Part shown: piece after piece, positions 12,949-21,251 of the stretch
How the letters are laid out: every line of letters begins with the position of its first letter
Position numbering within the stretch: the first letter of the stretch is position 1
Source of the DNA: a virus
DNA: 26,433 nucleotides
IMG/VR virus record: IMGVR_UViG_3300035680_000077
Coordinates: 1 to 26,433 of that record
Strand: one strand, 5' to 3'
Translations under genes and position numbers: made by a program
The notes under the pieces: generated by a model
Told to the model about the DNA's origin: nothing
The model's database searches: none
What the model saw: only the letters and a program-made list of their open reading frames with translations

Positions 12949-13595
12949 CATTCTTAGTTGCTAACATACCACCAGTCAAATGCTTTGTGCGTAGAGAGTT
13001 TCTTTACAACCACGAGTCAGGGCATGGAGAACTAGAGCCATGCGTATGGATGACTGCCAAGGCGATCAAGGGTCAAGCGTTTCGCATAGAGTCGATGCTA
13101 ACTAACTATGGGGCGTTGTACGACAAGCTACCAATCCATGCCTATGTATGGAAAGAAGTAGCCGAGCCGTTGCCGTTAGATCATTTACAGATATGGGATT
13201 GCCTATCATATGACATGGCGGTGATTGAGAAGTCAAACCTACGTGGGCTAAAGGTCAAGTTCTTTGGTAAAGACAAACAGTTTCACTTTGGCAACTACCT
13301 GTTTACCATTGACTTTGCCTCGCCCGAATCTAACAGACTAGATACTAGCTTTTCAGAGGGTGTTGAGGAGCATAAGTCGTATAACTTTATACGCCTAGAT
13401 AACGGGCAGTTTGCCTGCCAGCCCAACAATCGTTGCTTATGGTATGACGTATCGCTTGTGCCTGCTGTCTTAAAGACCCCTGACTTCAAGATACCCACCG
13501 AGGTATATAGCGTTGAGAACCACGCTAAGTGGAGTGCTAAGGATGAATGGTTTTATAACTTTGAAAATATAGAAGAAAAACAGGGGATTCAATGA
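12945..13595 (+). CDS. Conserved phage protein upstream of the dpdA-like gene, 216 aa
   Basis: The start is the ATG in the overlap with the membrane protein gene; the product begins MTFLVANIPPVKCFVRREFL. Conserved-looking blocks are GHGELEPCVWMTAKAI (27-42), a long aromatic-rich middle with LQIWDCLSYDMAV, and a C-terminal block with LWYDVSLVPAV. There is no signal peptide or recognised enzyme motif. I recall related proteins in other environmental phages with no assigned role. ATGA coupling to the transglycosylase gene makes it a candidate third component of that pathway, which is inference from position only. Confidence 0.7.
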   Translation: MTFLVANIPPVKCFVRREFLYNHESGHGELEPCVWMTAKAIKGQAFRIESMLTNYGALYDKLPIHAYVWKEVAEPLPLDHLQIWDCLSYDMAVIEKSNLRGLKVKFFGKDKQFHFGNYLFTIDFASPESNRLDTSFSEGVEEHKSYNFIRLDNGQFACQPNNRCLWYDVSLVPAVLKTPDFKIPTEVYSVENHAKWSAKDEWFYNFENIEEKQGIQ

Positions 13596-14329
13596 TTCAT
13601 TATCATGGGTTGCCTATTACACCAGCAACAGTTGCAAACTATGCGGTGCAAGCTGGTCATGCATTTGTGTCTTTTGCTCACCCTGACCAAATTGGAACAG
13701 CCATTGAAGTATGCCAATCATTTGCTTTAGACAATGGTGCGTTTAGTGCTTGGAAGTCAGGCAAGCCCATTAAAGATTGGACTGAGTTCTACGATTGGGC
13801 ATTAAACCTTAAAAAAGTACCATCGTGTGATTTTGCTTGTATTCCAGATGTAATTGATGGAACAGAAGCTGACAATAATGCTTTGCTAAAAGATTGCCCA
13901 TTACCACATTGGTTTGGTTCTCCTGTATGGCATTTGCATGAATCTTTAGAAAGATTAGAGCAGTTGGCTAATACCTATGTTCGGGTCTGCTTGGGTAGTT
14001 CAGGCGAATATGCCACAGTTGGCACTAACGCTTGGTGGTCAAGAATGGGTGCTGCTATGCGAGTTATTTGCGATGATATGGGAAGACCTATATGTAAACT
14101 ACATGGGCTTAGAATGTTAGACCCCGCAGTATTTACTAAGTTTCCATTTAGCTCTACAGACAGCACAAACATTGGCAGAAATGTAGGCATAGATAAACAT
14201 TGGAAGAATGGTAATTATCCACCTCCCACTAAAGAAGCTAGGGCGCAAGTAATGAGATCTAGAATTGAATCTCATAATGCCCCGCCAGTATGGAACTTTA
14301 TGCAAGTAGAACAGGATGGTTTATTTTGA
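13592..14329 (+). CDS. dpdA: DpdA-like 7-deazaguanine DNA transglycosylase (TGT superfamily)
   Basis: The 245-residue product resembles the short phage DpdA enzymes, relatives of tRNA-guanine transglycosylase that exchange guanine in DNA for a 7-deazaguanine base. Visible features in order: YHGLPITP near the start (4-11), FVSFAHP (25-31), DNGAFSAW with candidate catalytic D47 matching the DSGGFQ block of TGT, IPDVIDG (84-90), VWHLHE (112-117), CLGSSGEY (133-140) matching the GG..GE substrate loop, and KLHGLRMLDP (169-178) followed by SSTDSTNIGR, where D190 sits at the nucleophile position. It is far shorter than tRNA-acting TGTs and lacks their zinc-binding cysteine cluster, as expected for DpdA. 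It is coupled to queD by a TTGA overlap. No biochemical proof is possible from sequence. Confidence 0.8.
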   Translation: MIHYHGLPITPATVANYAVQAGHAFVSFAHPDQIGTAIEVCQSFALDNGAFSAWKSGKPIKDWTEFYDWALNLKKVPSCDFACIPDVIDGTEADNNALLKDCPLPHWFGSPVWHLHESLERLEQLANTYVRVCLGSSGEYATVGTNAWWSRMGAAMRVICDDMGRPICKLHGLRMLDPAVFTKFPFSSTDSTNIGRNVGIDKHWKNGNYPPPTKEARAQVMRSRIESHNAPPVWNFMQVEQDGLF

Positions 14330-14697
14330 AATTAACTCAAACTTTTTTCTTTGATGCTGCACACACTTTAAACAGAGCAGTTAATGTTTATGACCATATC
14401 AAGTCTAAAAACATACATGGACATACCTACCACGCTAGTATTTCGATAGAGGGTGAACCAAACAAAAATGGCATGGTTAAGGATTTTAAGGATATAAAAC
14501 AAGCTGTAGATGCTATTCGCTACGCTTTAGACCATGAACTACTAGACAATGTCCCTGAACTTGGTATTCCAACCTTAGAAAACCTTTGCTTGTTTATTGC
14601 AAAAAAACTTAAAAGTATTAATGTTTGCGAAGTAACTGTAGAACGAAAAGCTTTAGGTGATAAATGTACTTATACATTAGAAAAGGAAGAAAAATGA
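14326..14697 (+). CDS. queD: QueD-like 6-carboxy-tetrahydropterin synthase
   Basis: The 123-residue product fits the QueD/6-pyruvoyl-tetrahydropterin synthase family: zinc-binding histidines in FDAAHTL (H13) and IHGHTY (H31, H33), a GMVKDF block (49-54), LDHELLDN (68-75, catalytic D69 and H70), PTLENLC (82-88) and VER with E107. QueD turns dihydroneopterin triphosphate into carboxy-tetrahydropterin, the second step of preQ0 synthesis. The catalytic cysteine four residues before HGH is Ser27 here; I recall serine at this place in a proteobacterial QueD-like subgroup. The start is a TTG overlapping the dpdA stop (TTGA), with AGGAT upstream; an ATG 36 bases earlier would add unrelated residues. 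With dpdA it points to phage DNA modification. Confidence 0.88.
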   Translation: MKLTQTFFFDAAHTLNRAVNVYDHIKSKNIHGHTYHASISIEGEPNKNGMVKDFKDIKQAVDAIRYALDHELLDNVPELGIPTLENLCLFIAKKLKSINVCEVTVERKALGDKCTYTLEKEEK

Positions 14698-14915
14698 CTA
14701 ATTGGACTACCAAAGATCGTTATAATACATCACCCCCACACATTGTTGATAGCGGAGCAAGCCCGAAAACCTTGTCGGATTTTATTGCCCAAGAGCAACG
14801 TTTAGAAATGCTAAGAGACCATATCCACAAACTCTATGAAGAAATTCATAGGTTAAGGGACGAGAACGCTAGACTTAAAAGAGAAATAGAGAATTGGATG
14901 GACGGAAGATGCTAG
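14694..14915 (+). CDS. Small coiled-coil protein, 73 aa
   Basis: The ATG overlaps the queD stop (ATGA), with AAGGAAGAAA as ribosome binding site. The first 30 residues are polar and proline or serine containing; the rest is a charged amphipathic helix with heptad-like spacing (LEMLRDHIHKLYEEIHRL region), a probable coiled coil. It may form a dimer or bind another operon protein. No family was recognised. Confidence 0.65.
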   Translation: MTNWTTKDRYNTSPPHIVDSGASPKTLSDFIAQEQRLEMLRDHIHKLYEEIHRLRDENARLKREIENWMDGRC

Positions 14916-15019
14916 AACTTATGCAAACTTTGTTAGCCGTATTTGGAGTTGGCATCGCTCTGGCTTTGGTTTTATTTTTATTGGTGTATTTAATGATGAA
15001 GTTTTTTCATCTCAAATGA
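14909..15019 (+). CDS. Tiny membrane peptide, 36 aa
   Basis: The frame starts 7 bases inside the previous gene behind GGACGGAAG and stops one base before the DUF1364 gene. Residues 5-30 form one strongly hydrophobic helix (leucine, valine, alanine, phenylalanine), ending in a short basic tail (KFFHLK). It is most likely an inner-membrane peptide. At this size no family can be assigned. Confidence 0.55.
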   Translation: MLELMQTLLAVFGVGIALALVLFLLVYLMMKFFHLK

Positions 15020-15020
15020 A

Positions 15021-15308
15021 ATGTACCGTAACCAAAAACTTTTAGAGATAGTTCGTAATTCTCCATGCCAGAATTGTGGTTCTCAGAACGGCACAGTCTG
15101 CGCGGCTCACTCTAATCAGCTCCGTGACGGCAAGGGTAGATCCCTCAAGGCTCACGATTTTCGGGTAGCGGCTTTGTGTTTTCGTTGTCATTCCAATCTG
15201 GATCAGGGATACCAGATGGATAAGGAAGAACGCAGGGAATTATGGGAAGAAGCCCACCGCAAGACGATTGCCTGGCTATTTGAGAACGATCACTTAGTCG
15301 TCAAGTAA
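15021..15308 (+). CDS. DUF1364 family protein, putative HNH-like nuclease
   Basis: The 95-residue product carries the DUF1364 pattern: CQNCG (C16, C19), TVCAAHSNQ with H30 and N32, a GKGRSLKAHD block (37-46), then LCFRCHSNLDQG (C53, C56, H57, D61). The paired CxxC knuckles and the His/Asn residues resemble zinc-bound HNH-type nucleases found in the recombination regions of lambdoid phages. It may cut DNA or branched intermediates, but catalysis has not been shown for the family as far as I know. It is the last plus-strand gene, and its stop codon directly abuts that of the converging virion operon. Confidence 0.8.
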   Translation: MYRNQKLLEIVRNSPCQNCGSQNGTVCAAHSNQLRDGKGRSLKAHDFRVAALCFRCHSNLDQGYQMDKEERRELWEEAHRKTIAWLFENDHLVVK

Positions 15309-18300
15309 CTACTTAGACTTACGGATGTCTTCCATCTGTTTGGCAATGTCCGACATTAGGATCTTGATACGGTTCATCTCAGCCCGTTTGTCATCGGTAT
15401 TAATGTCTTTACTATTCTCAATAATACGGCTTTGTTTGCGTAACTCAGCCAACTGTTTGGTAGCTTTGTCATAGACTTTGGACAGGGCAATCTTGTCACC
15501 CTTCTCTTCCATAATCTTGGTGACTTTCTCCATATCTCCCAGCTCGGCATAGTGACGCATATCCGCCAAAGCAGACTGTAGCCTGGCGTTATTCTCATAA
15601 AACTGAGTCATATACTTAGATTGGGTCTCTGGCTCGGTTTTAATAAATCCCATAGCCAAGGTATCAATCACAGGCTTACGAACCCGTGTACCCTCTCTAA
15701 ATGGCTCTACGGCTAGATCTGCGGTGGACGCTGCGGTAGCACCCATCCATCCTAAATAGGACTTGATAAAGTAATCCATCTGGACTGGAGAAATACCCTG
15801 TGCGTCTGGGTTAAATGTCAAAACTTTTGCGGCTCCTTCGGATACACCGCCCAGTGTTTGAGCTATAACACTAGTCCTATTGGTCATACGCTCTTGCTTA
15901 GACAGTCTTTCCATACCAGCAGATTCAATCGGCGCCCCTGTGAAGCTGTCCTTATTTGCATAGATGTCAATCAAAGGCTTAATCATCTGTGGCATTGGGT
16001 TTAAAGAGAAGGTGTCCATGAGGATGTGATTTAAGCGTTCTGCAAAGACCTTACCTTCTACGCCCTCGTCAGCCAACTGTTCGTAGGTTCTCTCGGCAAT
16101 CGTCCCCAAAGCACCAATCTCAAATGGCTTAGGAATACGGAATGCCACATCACCAATCTTGAACCACCAGAAGTTATCCCGATCCCAACCTTCCCGTCTT
16201 TGGAAGTCTTCATCGTCCTTGTAGATTCCATAGAGGAGAACCGATGCCAGCATGATGGCACTGGACATGGTCATAAAGCGTTGGGCTTTTTGCTTATCAG
16301 ACAGGCTTGTTTCTTTGCCAGTCGTGGCGTTATAGATTAAACGATAGGTTGGTGTGATACCGTCTCTTCCAAGTTTATAAAGACCTTGTAAACGGGCGTT
16401 AAAGAAGGGAACTAACGAAGCAATGACTTTGACAGTACGGAACTGCCCTTGCATCGAGAAGTCCATTAAGTCTCTGGCTGCAAAGGATGCTTCAAGATGG
16501 GACTTACCGCTGTCCCGTAATTTTCTATATAGAGCTAGACGGTTGGCGTTCTCAAACTTATTACCTAATTCGTTATAGTTATTTAATAAGTCTTGGAACA
16601 TCCCTTTAATTTTTTCAGGGCTATCAAGAATGGTTGTTTCTTTAATGCCCTTGTCGATTAATCGCTTAATCATCTTAGCCTGGTCGCCTTCGTGAGCTGT
16701 ACCCATCTCAAAGATACCGCCACCAGCCAACGCTGCCATAAAAGTTGGATCGCCCTTTTTAGACATCCGTAAGCCGTTATATACGTTCTCAATCATATTC
16801 GGGCCTAACTCTGATACTGCGGCAGAGGACATCGAATCACGGATTAAGTTGCGGATCTTATAGGCTGGGGATAGGGTGACACCATACCGTAAGGCATTTG
16901 TAAACCCTTTGGCAATATCCAAGAACGCACTCTTAGGACCTAGATAGGAAATTGTAGAGATAGCGTCTACTAGATCTGGATCGGATAAGGCGTAGTGAAC
17001 GGTCTTACCATTCTCCATAAACTTAATAGTATTGGGAGGGTACTTGCCATCCATAGGCTTAACCTTCTCCGCGGCTCCCATAGATTCCGCATCGTTAATG
17101 GTTTGATTGGTTGCCTGATTTTTCATCGAAGCAGACAGGATGTGAGACCAATTCAAAAGCACATTCTCCATGAGGTCGTTGACCTTCTTCTCCCCGCCTT
17201 TTAAAGCCTTGGAGAAGTACTGGCCTGTTAATTTAGAGGATGCGTTAACGGCATCTACACTACCGTCTTCCATTTGTTTATAGAATGGGATGTAGTAAAT
17301 GTCGTTAGAGAAAACCTGATAGGCAGCGTTATCAATTAAACCTGTCTCTCTTGCAATATCCAAGACCGACTTGTTTAATTGATTTTCTTCCTGTAAGGCT
17401 TTGTCATAGAGTTCTTTACGGGATTTACCATTTAACTTGCCTTGGGATAATTTATCCCGCAACTGAATGGTAGCGTCATCAAATGACCGTTTATCAGGAG
17501 GCATCCGTGCATCACGATTCAGAGCTTTCCACATTTGATATTGGTCTACCTCAGTGCCTAATGGCTCTAGGATTGCCAGCAAGCCTTTTGTATTGGGACG
17601 AATATCTAACGCTCCGTCCTTCAAGTAAACCTGACCATGCTCTAAAAGTCCCTGTAAACCGCCATCGATGGACTTCGATAAACGAGCCATCATATAGCCT
17701 TCGGTTGAGTACTTTTTGATTGCTCGGAACTCGTCAAAGACACCCGTAATAAACCGCTCAAAGAAGTTATCTTTTAGATTCTCAAACTTCTGTCCTACGG
17801 TAGCCTCTTCTTGAACAAACTGTTTACGCAGTAAGTTCTTTTCATCTTCAGTCAGCCCTTCAAAGGTACCCTTCATTTCTTTTTGAAATAAAGTTCCTTG
17901 ACCAGATGCGCCCTTTTTGCCCGTTGGTTTCTGACCAAAGCTATATCCTCTAGATATAATCCGATCGCCAATCATATCAATATCTTCGCTAAGAACAGAC
18001 TCAGAAGTTCTGATCAAACGATCTAAGGCAGATTCGTAGTCCTTGTTGATGCCAAGAATCTCTCTAATTAACTGTACTAATTTGGTAAATGCGGTCTTCT
18101 CGCCAACTTTAATCTCGCTCAAGAAGGTTTGCATATCCTTATCGGTTAATCCCCAAGAAACTAACTCATCAATGTTGCGTAATGCGTTAATTTCTTTGTT
18201 ATATATCCGTTGCATAAACGGAGTAAGTTCCTTCTTTGCAATTTTTTCGTTGTAGTATTTGACAACCTGATTGCGTAAATCGTTTAATTCAACCACCAAT

Positions 18301-21245
18301 TTATCGTTCTTAGACTCCGTGAATAGTTGACCGCTGGTGGCAACGTGCAACAACTCATGCAAAATAGTTGTATAGTTCATGCCAGATGGATAGCCAAATT
18401 GATTGTCTAATATGGCTGCACCATTGAGATTTAACTCTATATTGGCTAATATGTTGGCAGAATAATCAAAGTTTACAGAACCTTTAGCTTCCATCATTTT
18501 GACTGGTCTTTTACTACCAGAATGAATAACAAAGCTCAACTTAATGCCACGGGCTTCGATCTCTTTGATCCGCTTGTTTACCATTTTGGCAATTACTTTA
18601 GCAAACTTATTAGGTGCGTTCTTGACAGACCAGTCAGATACCTCGGTAATTGTTTTGCCAGTTAATTCTTTTTCAAGAAGTTGATCTTCTTTGGAAATCT
18701 TAGATGGTTTGCCGCCTTCCCGAGACTCTAAAGTTCCTTTTCCTTCAGCGTCTCCCTTAAACTCTTCTGCAATAGCCTCCTCTGGAGCGCCTTTTAGCTT
18801 GTTCTCTAGGTATTCAATGTTGTTTTGAATGGACTCCAAATCCCTTATGACACGAATGTTTTGGGGCGTTGGCACGAATCCACCATCAACCGATGTGCGG
18901 ATTAGTTCTCTAAAGTCACTAACACCACCGTCTACGCTATTTAGATCTACATCGGCTGCCGTTAGGATGTTTTGCTCAATAGCAATCCTTAATAAATCAT
19001 CAAGGAACATACCGCCCTTGCGGAATAGACGATTGGGAATCCGTTTATCAATACCAATATCAGCCCTCTCGGACGGATCAATTCCAAAGCCCATCATCCA
19101 TTTCTTAAATTCATCTGGCTCTTTTTCAAGTTTTTCTTTGCGTTTATACAGCTCTAGTATTTCTACTTGATCGGGATTTGGATTAACAAGAACATTTTCG
19201 GTTAACTCCCTTTCGCCATCCTTGTACTTGGCAAAACGTTTTTTGCCCTTTTGAACAATGGTTCCGTATTTAGTCTGGATGTTTCCCTCTGGATCAATGA
19301 ACACAAACTGTTCTTGACCTTCCGCCTTACCTTCTATTTCTAGGGGAGGATTGAGGATGTCATAGATATATTGAGGGGTAAGGAACTCAGTACGATTTAG
19401 ATAAGTGTCAATATTGTCTTTAACTATCTGGCTCTTTGATTGATCCTTAAATGCCATCAACTTAGCACGGACTCGATCGGCATTCTCAGGGACGGATAAG
19501 TCGGCATTAAGTACTTCTGGATCTTGATAGATTGTAGCGACTGGGTTAATGCCTAAGCCTTTTAAGACTTCTGACGAAACAATATTATTAAACGCAGACA
19601 GGGCGGCTTTATCTACATCTTTAGACTGTATAAACTTGTCATATTCATCGTAAATCTTCTTGATCTCTGGGCGGTCTTTAAAGCCTTTAATCATGCGGTC
19701 ACGAAGAGCCTTAGCATCTGCCTCTGGAGTGGTCGTAGCCTCGGTAATCTGGGTAGGCGTTTCCGATACAGGCAGAGGTTGGAACTCGGGCCTTGTTAGG
19801 TAGTCTTCAATATTCTTACGAATCGTAGGATTGGCTTTTGGATACCTTTTAAGGTAGTCCTGAAGAGCTTCTTTAACCTTAGCTGCTTCTTGTGGGTTAG
19901 CAATATCTGCACCCAAAATATCTTGGTTTTTATACAGATTAGCCTTGGGAGAGATACCAAAAGACCTAATGCGGTCGGCATCAAAAGTACGATCTTTAAT
20001 CTGCTCTGGGCTGGCAATCCCATACTTCTCTCTAAAGCCCTCCTCAGACAGTTCTGAGGTAGCGGTAGGGGCAAACTGAGTACGCTCGCTAGGAAAGATC
20101 GTAGTGCCGTCAGGATTGACAATAATCGGGGTATAAACTCCGCTACCCTCTACGGTGGGGTCATAACCAATTGCTAGATTTACTTGTTGTGGTTGAAGGG
20201 TTTCGGCTGCCTTACGTTTGGCTTCTTCCAGTTGGGCTTTGGCTCTCTCTAACTCAACCGCATTCGCTTTATTTAAAAAACTGGCAGGTAGACCAAATAA
20301 AGCACCACCAACAGCTCCAAGACCAGCGGCTGCACCTACTCCCTTAAGGACATCTGTTTCGGGTGCTACACCCTGTAATTGAACATTTGAGATTAATTGA
20401 CCGCCACCCTCTTCTACGGCTTCGCTGAGGGTCTCGCCCAAGGTTCCACGGATAATCCCTGTCTTGGGGACTCCAGCCATGCCACGAGTTAAAGCTTTTT
20501 CAATGGTAGAGCCAGCTCCAAAAGATGTGCCAACTGTAAGGGCTGCGGCTTGAACGGCTGCCATACGACCACGAGATAAAGCCTCTCTCATGGCGGTTTG
20601 ATCATCAACGCCCTGACTAATTAATTCGTTATAAACATTCTCATAGGTTGCTGTACCAATGTCTGCGCCTTGCATGGTAGCGCCTGTACCAATCGCACCA
20701 CGAACACCCGCTTTGGCAAAGACATCATCGGTAGCGTTTTTCATGGCTACTTTGACTACGCCACGAGTCAATAAGCCACCGCCCATTGTTCCAATTAGGT
20801 TGGGAATTTGTTCAAAAATAAAGGAGCTAAGTAAAGCTGGATCTTTAAGAGTCTGCCCAATAGCAGTACCAGCCTCATCTAAAAGACCTTCTGCTTGGGA
20901 AATCTTTTGACTTCTTAGAGTTTCTTTAGCTCTTAATGCAGGCGACTTGGCTTCTTCGGAAAATGCTTCAAGCCGTTTACCAACTCCTTGAAGTCCCGTG
21001 GTTTCATCTGGACGTCCTGTGATAAGACCAGAAACTTGCCCCGGAATCTGAAGCAATGAGCCAATTCCTTTACCAATTGGAGCTACAACATCGGTAGCCA
21101 TTTCACCAATGGTTCTGCTTTGTTTGGCTAATATCTCAGGAAATTGGGGGAGAATATCTCGCTCAATGGCATTTTTAATTTCTTCAGGCGCCATTGTGTC
21201 AGGGAAACTAACCTGACCGACCCCTTCGACATTGACAATCGGCAT
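15309..21245 (-). CDS. Giant polyvalent internal virion protein, 1978 aa
   Basis: The start MPIVNVEGVGQVSFPD with an EEIKNAIERDI helix is a common N-terminus of podoviral internal virion proteins. A glycine- and alanine-rich hydrophobic region follows (about 50-320). HELLH at residues 963-967 is a zincin-type metallopeptidase motif. Around residues 1440-1800 the pattern (LRYGVTLSPAYKIRNLIRDS and later SPVQMDYFIKSYLGWMG) matches the large polyvalent protein-associated domain LPD38. The last 110 residues are a charged coiled coil. Such proteins are packed in the particle and probably enter the cell with the DNA to help ejection or counter host functions. It is last in the leftward virion operon. 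Confidence 0.8.
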   Translation of the reverse strand: MPIVNVEGVGQVSFPDTMAPEEIKNAIERDILPQFPEILAKQSRTIGEMATDVVAPIGKGIGSLLQIPGQVSGLITGRPDETTGLQGVGKRLEAFSEEAKSPALRAKETLRSQKISQAEGLLDEAGTAIGQTLKDPALLSSFIFEQIPNLIGTMGGGLLTRGVVKVAMKNATDDVFAKAGVRGAIGTGATMQGADIGTATYENVYNELISQGVDDQTAMREALSRGRMAAVQAAALTVGTSFGAGSTIEKALTRGMAGVPKTGIIRGTLGETLSEAVEEGGGQLISNVQLQGVAPETDVLKGVGAAAGLGAVGGALFGLPASFLNKANAVELERAKAQLEEAKRKAAETLQPQQVNLAIGYDPTVEGSGVYTPIIVNPDGTTIFPSERTQFAPTATSELSEEGFREKYGIASPEQIKDRTFDADRIRSFGISPKANLYKNQDILGADIANPQEAAKVKEALQDYLKRYPKANPTIRKNIEDYLTRPEFQPLPVSETPTQITEATTTPEADAKALRDRMIKGFKDRPEIKKIYDEYDKFIQSKDVDKAALSAFNNIVSSEVLKGLGINPVATIYQDPEVLNADLSVPENADRVRAKLMAFKDQSKSQIVKDNIDTYLNRTEFLTPQYIYDILNPPLEIEGKAEGQEQFVFIDPEGNIQTKYGTIVQKGKKRFAKYKDGERELTENVLVNPNPDQVEILELYKRKEKLEKEPDEFKKWMMGFGIDPSERADIGIDKRIPNRLFRKGGMFLDDLLRIAIEQNILTAADVDLNSVDGGVSDFRELIRTSVDGGFVPTPQNIRVIRDLESIQNNIEYLENKLKGAPEEAIAEEFKGDAEGKGTLESREGGKPSKISKEDQLLEKELTGKTITEVSDWSVKNAPNKFAKVIAKMVNKRIKEIEARGIKLSFVIHSGSKRPVKMMEAKGSVNFDYSANILANIELNLNGAAILDNQFGYPSGMNYTTILHELLHVATSGQLFTESKNDKLVVELNDLRNQVVKYYNEKIAKKELTPFMQRIYNKEINALRNIDELVSWGLTDKDMQTFLSEIKVGEKTAFTKLVQLIREILGINKDYESALDRLIRTSESVLSEDIDMIGDRIISRGYSFGQKPTGKKGASGQGTLFQKEMKGTFEGLTEDEKNLLRKQFVQEEATVGQKFENLKDNFFERFITGVFDEFRAIKKYSTEGYMMARLSKSIDGGLQGLLEHGQVYLKDGALDIRPNTKGLLAILEPLGTEVDQYQMWKALNRDARMPPDKRSFDDATIQLRDKLSQGKLNGKSRKELYDKALQEENQLNKSVLDIARETGLIDNAAYQVFSNDIYYIPFYKQMEDGSVDAVNASSKLTGQYFSKALKGGEKKVNDLMENVLLNWSHILSASMKNQATNQTINDAESMGAAEKVKPMDGKYPPNTIKFMENGKTVHYALSDPDLVDAISTISYLGPKSAFLDIAKGFTNALRYGVTLSPAYKIRNLIRDSMSSAAVSELGPNMIENVYNGLRMSKKGDPTFMAALAGGGIFEMGTAHEGDQAKMIKRLIDKGIKETTILDSPEKIKGMFQDLLNNYNELGNKFENANRLALYRKLRDSGKSHLEASFAARDLMDFSMQGQFRTVKVIASLVPFFNARLQGLYKLGRDGITPTYRLIYNATTGKETSLSDKQKAQRFMTMSSAIMLASVLLYGIYKDDEDFQRREGWDRDNFWWFKIGDVAFRIPKPFEIGALGTIAERTYEQLADEGVEGKVFAERLNHILMDTFSLNPMPQMIKPLIDIYANKDSFTGAPIESAGMERLSKQERMTNRTSVIAQTLGGVSEGAAKVLTFNPDAQGISPVQMDYFIKSYLGWMGATAASTADLAVEPFREGTRVRKPVIDTLAMGFIKTEPETQSKYMTQFYENNARLQSALADMRHYAELGDMEKVTKIMEEKGDKIALSKVYDKATKQLAELRKQSRIIENSKDINTDDKRAEMNRIKILMSDIAKQMEDIRKSK

Positions 21246-21251
21246 GGATTT

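Noticed and set aside
19796-20122. 108-codon minus-strand frame within the giant virion gene
   Set aside because: Alternative frame of a 1978-codon gene, no ribosome binding site, no domain.
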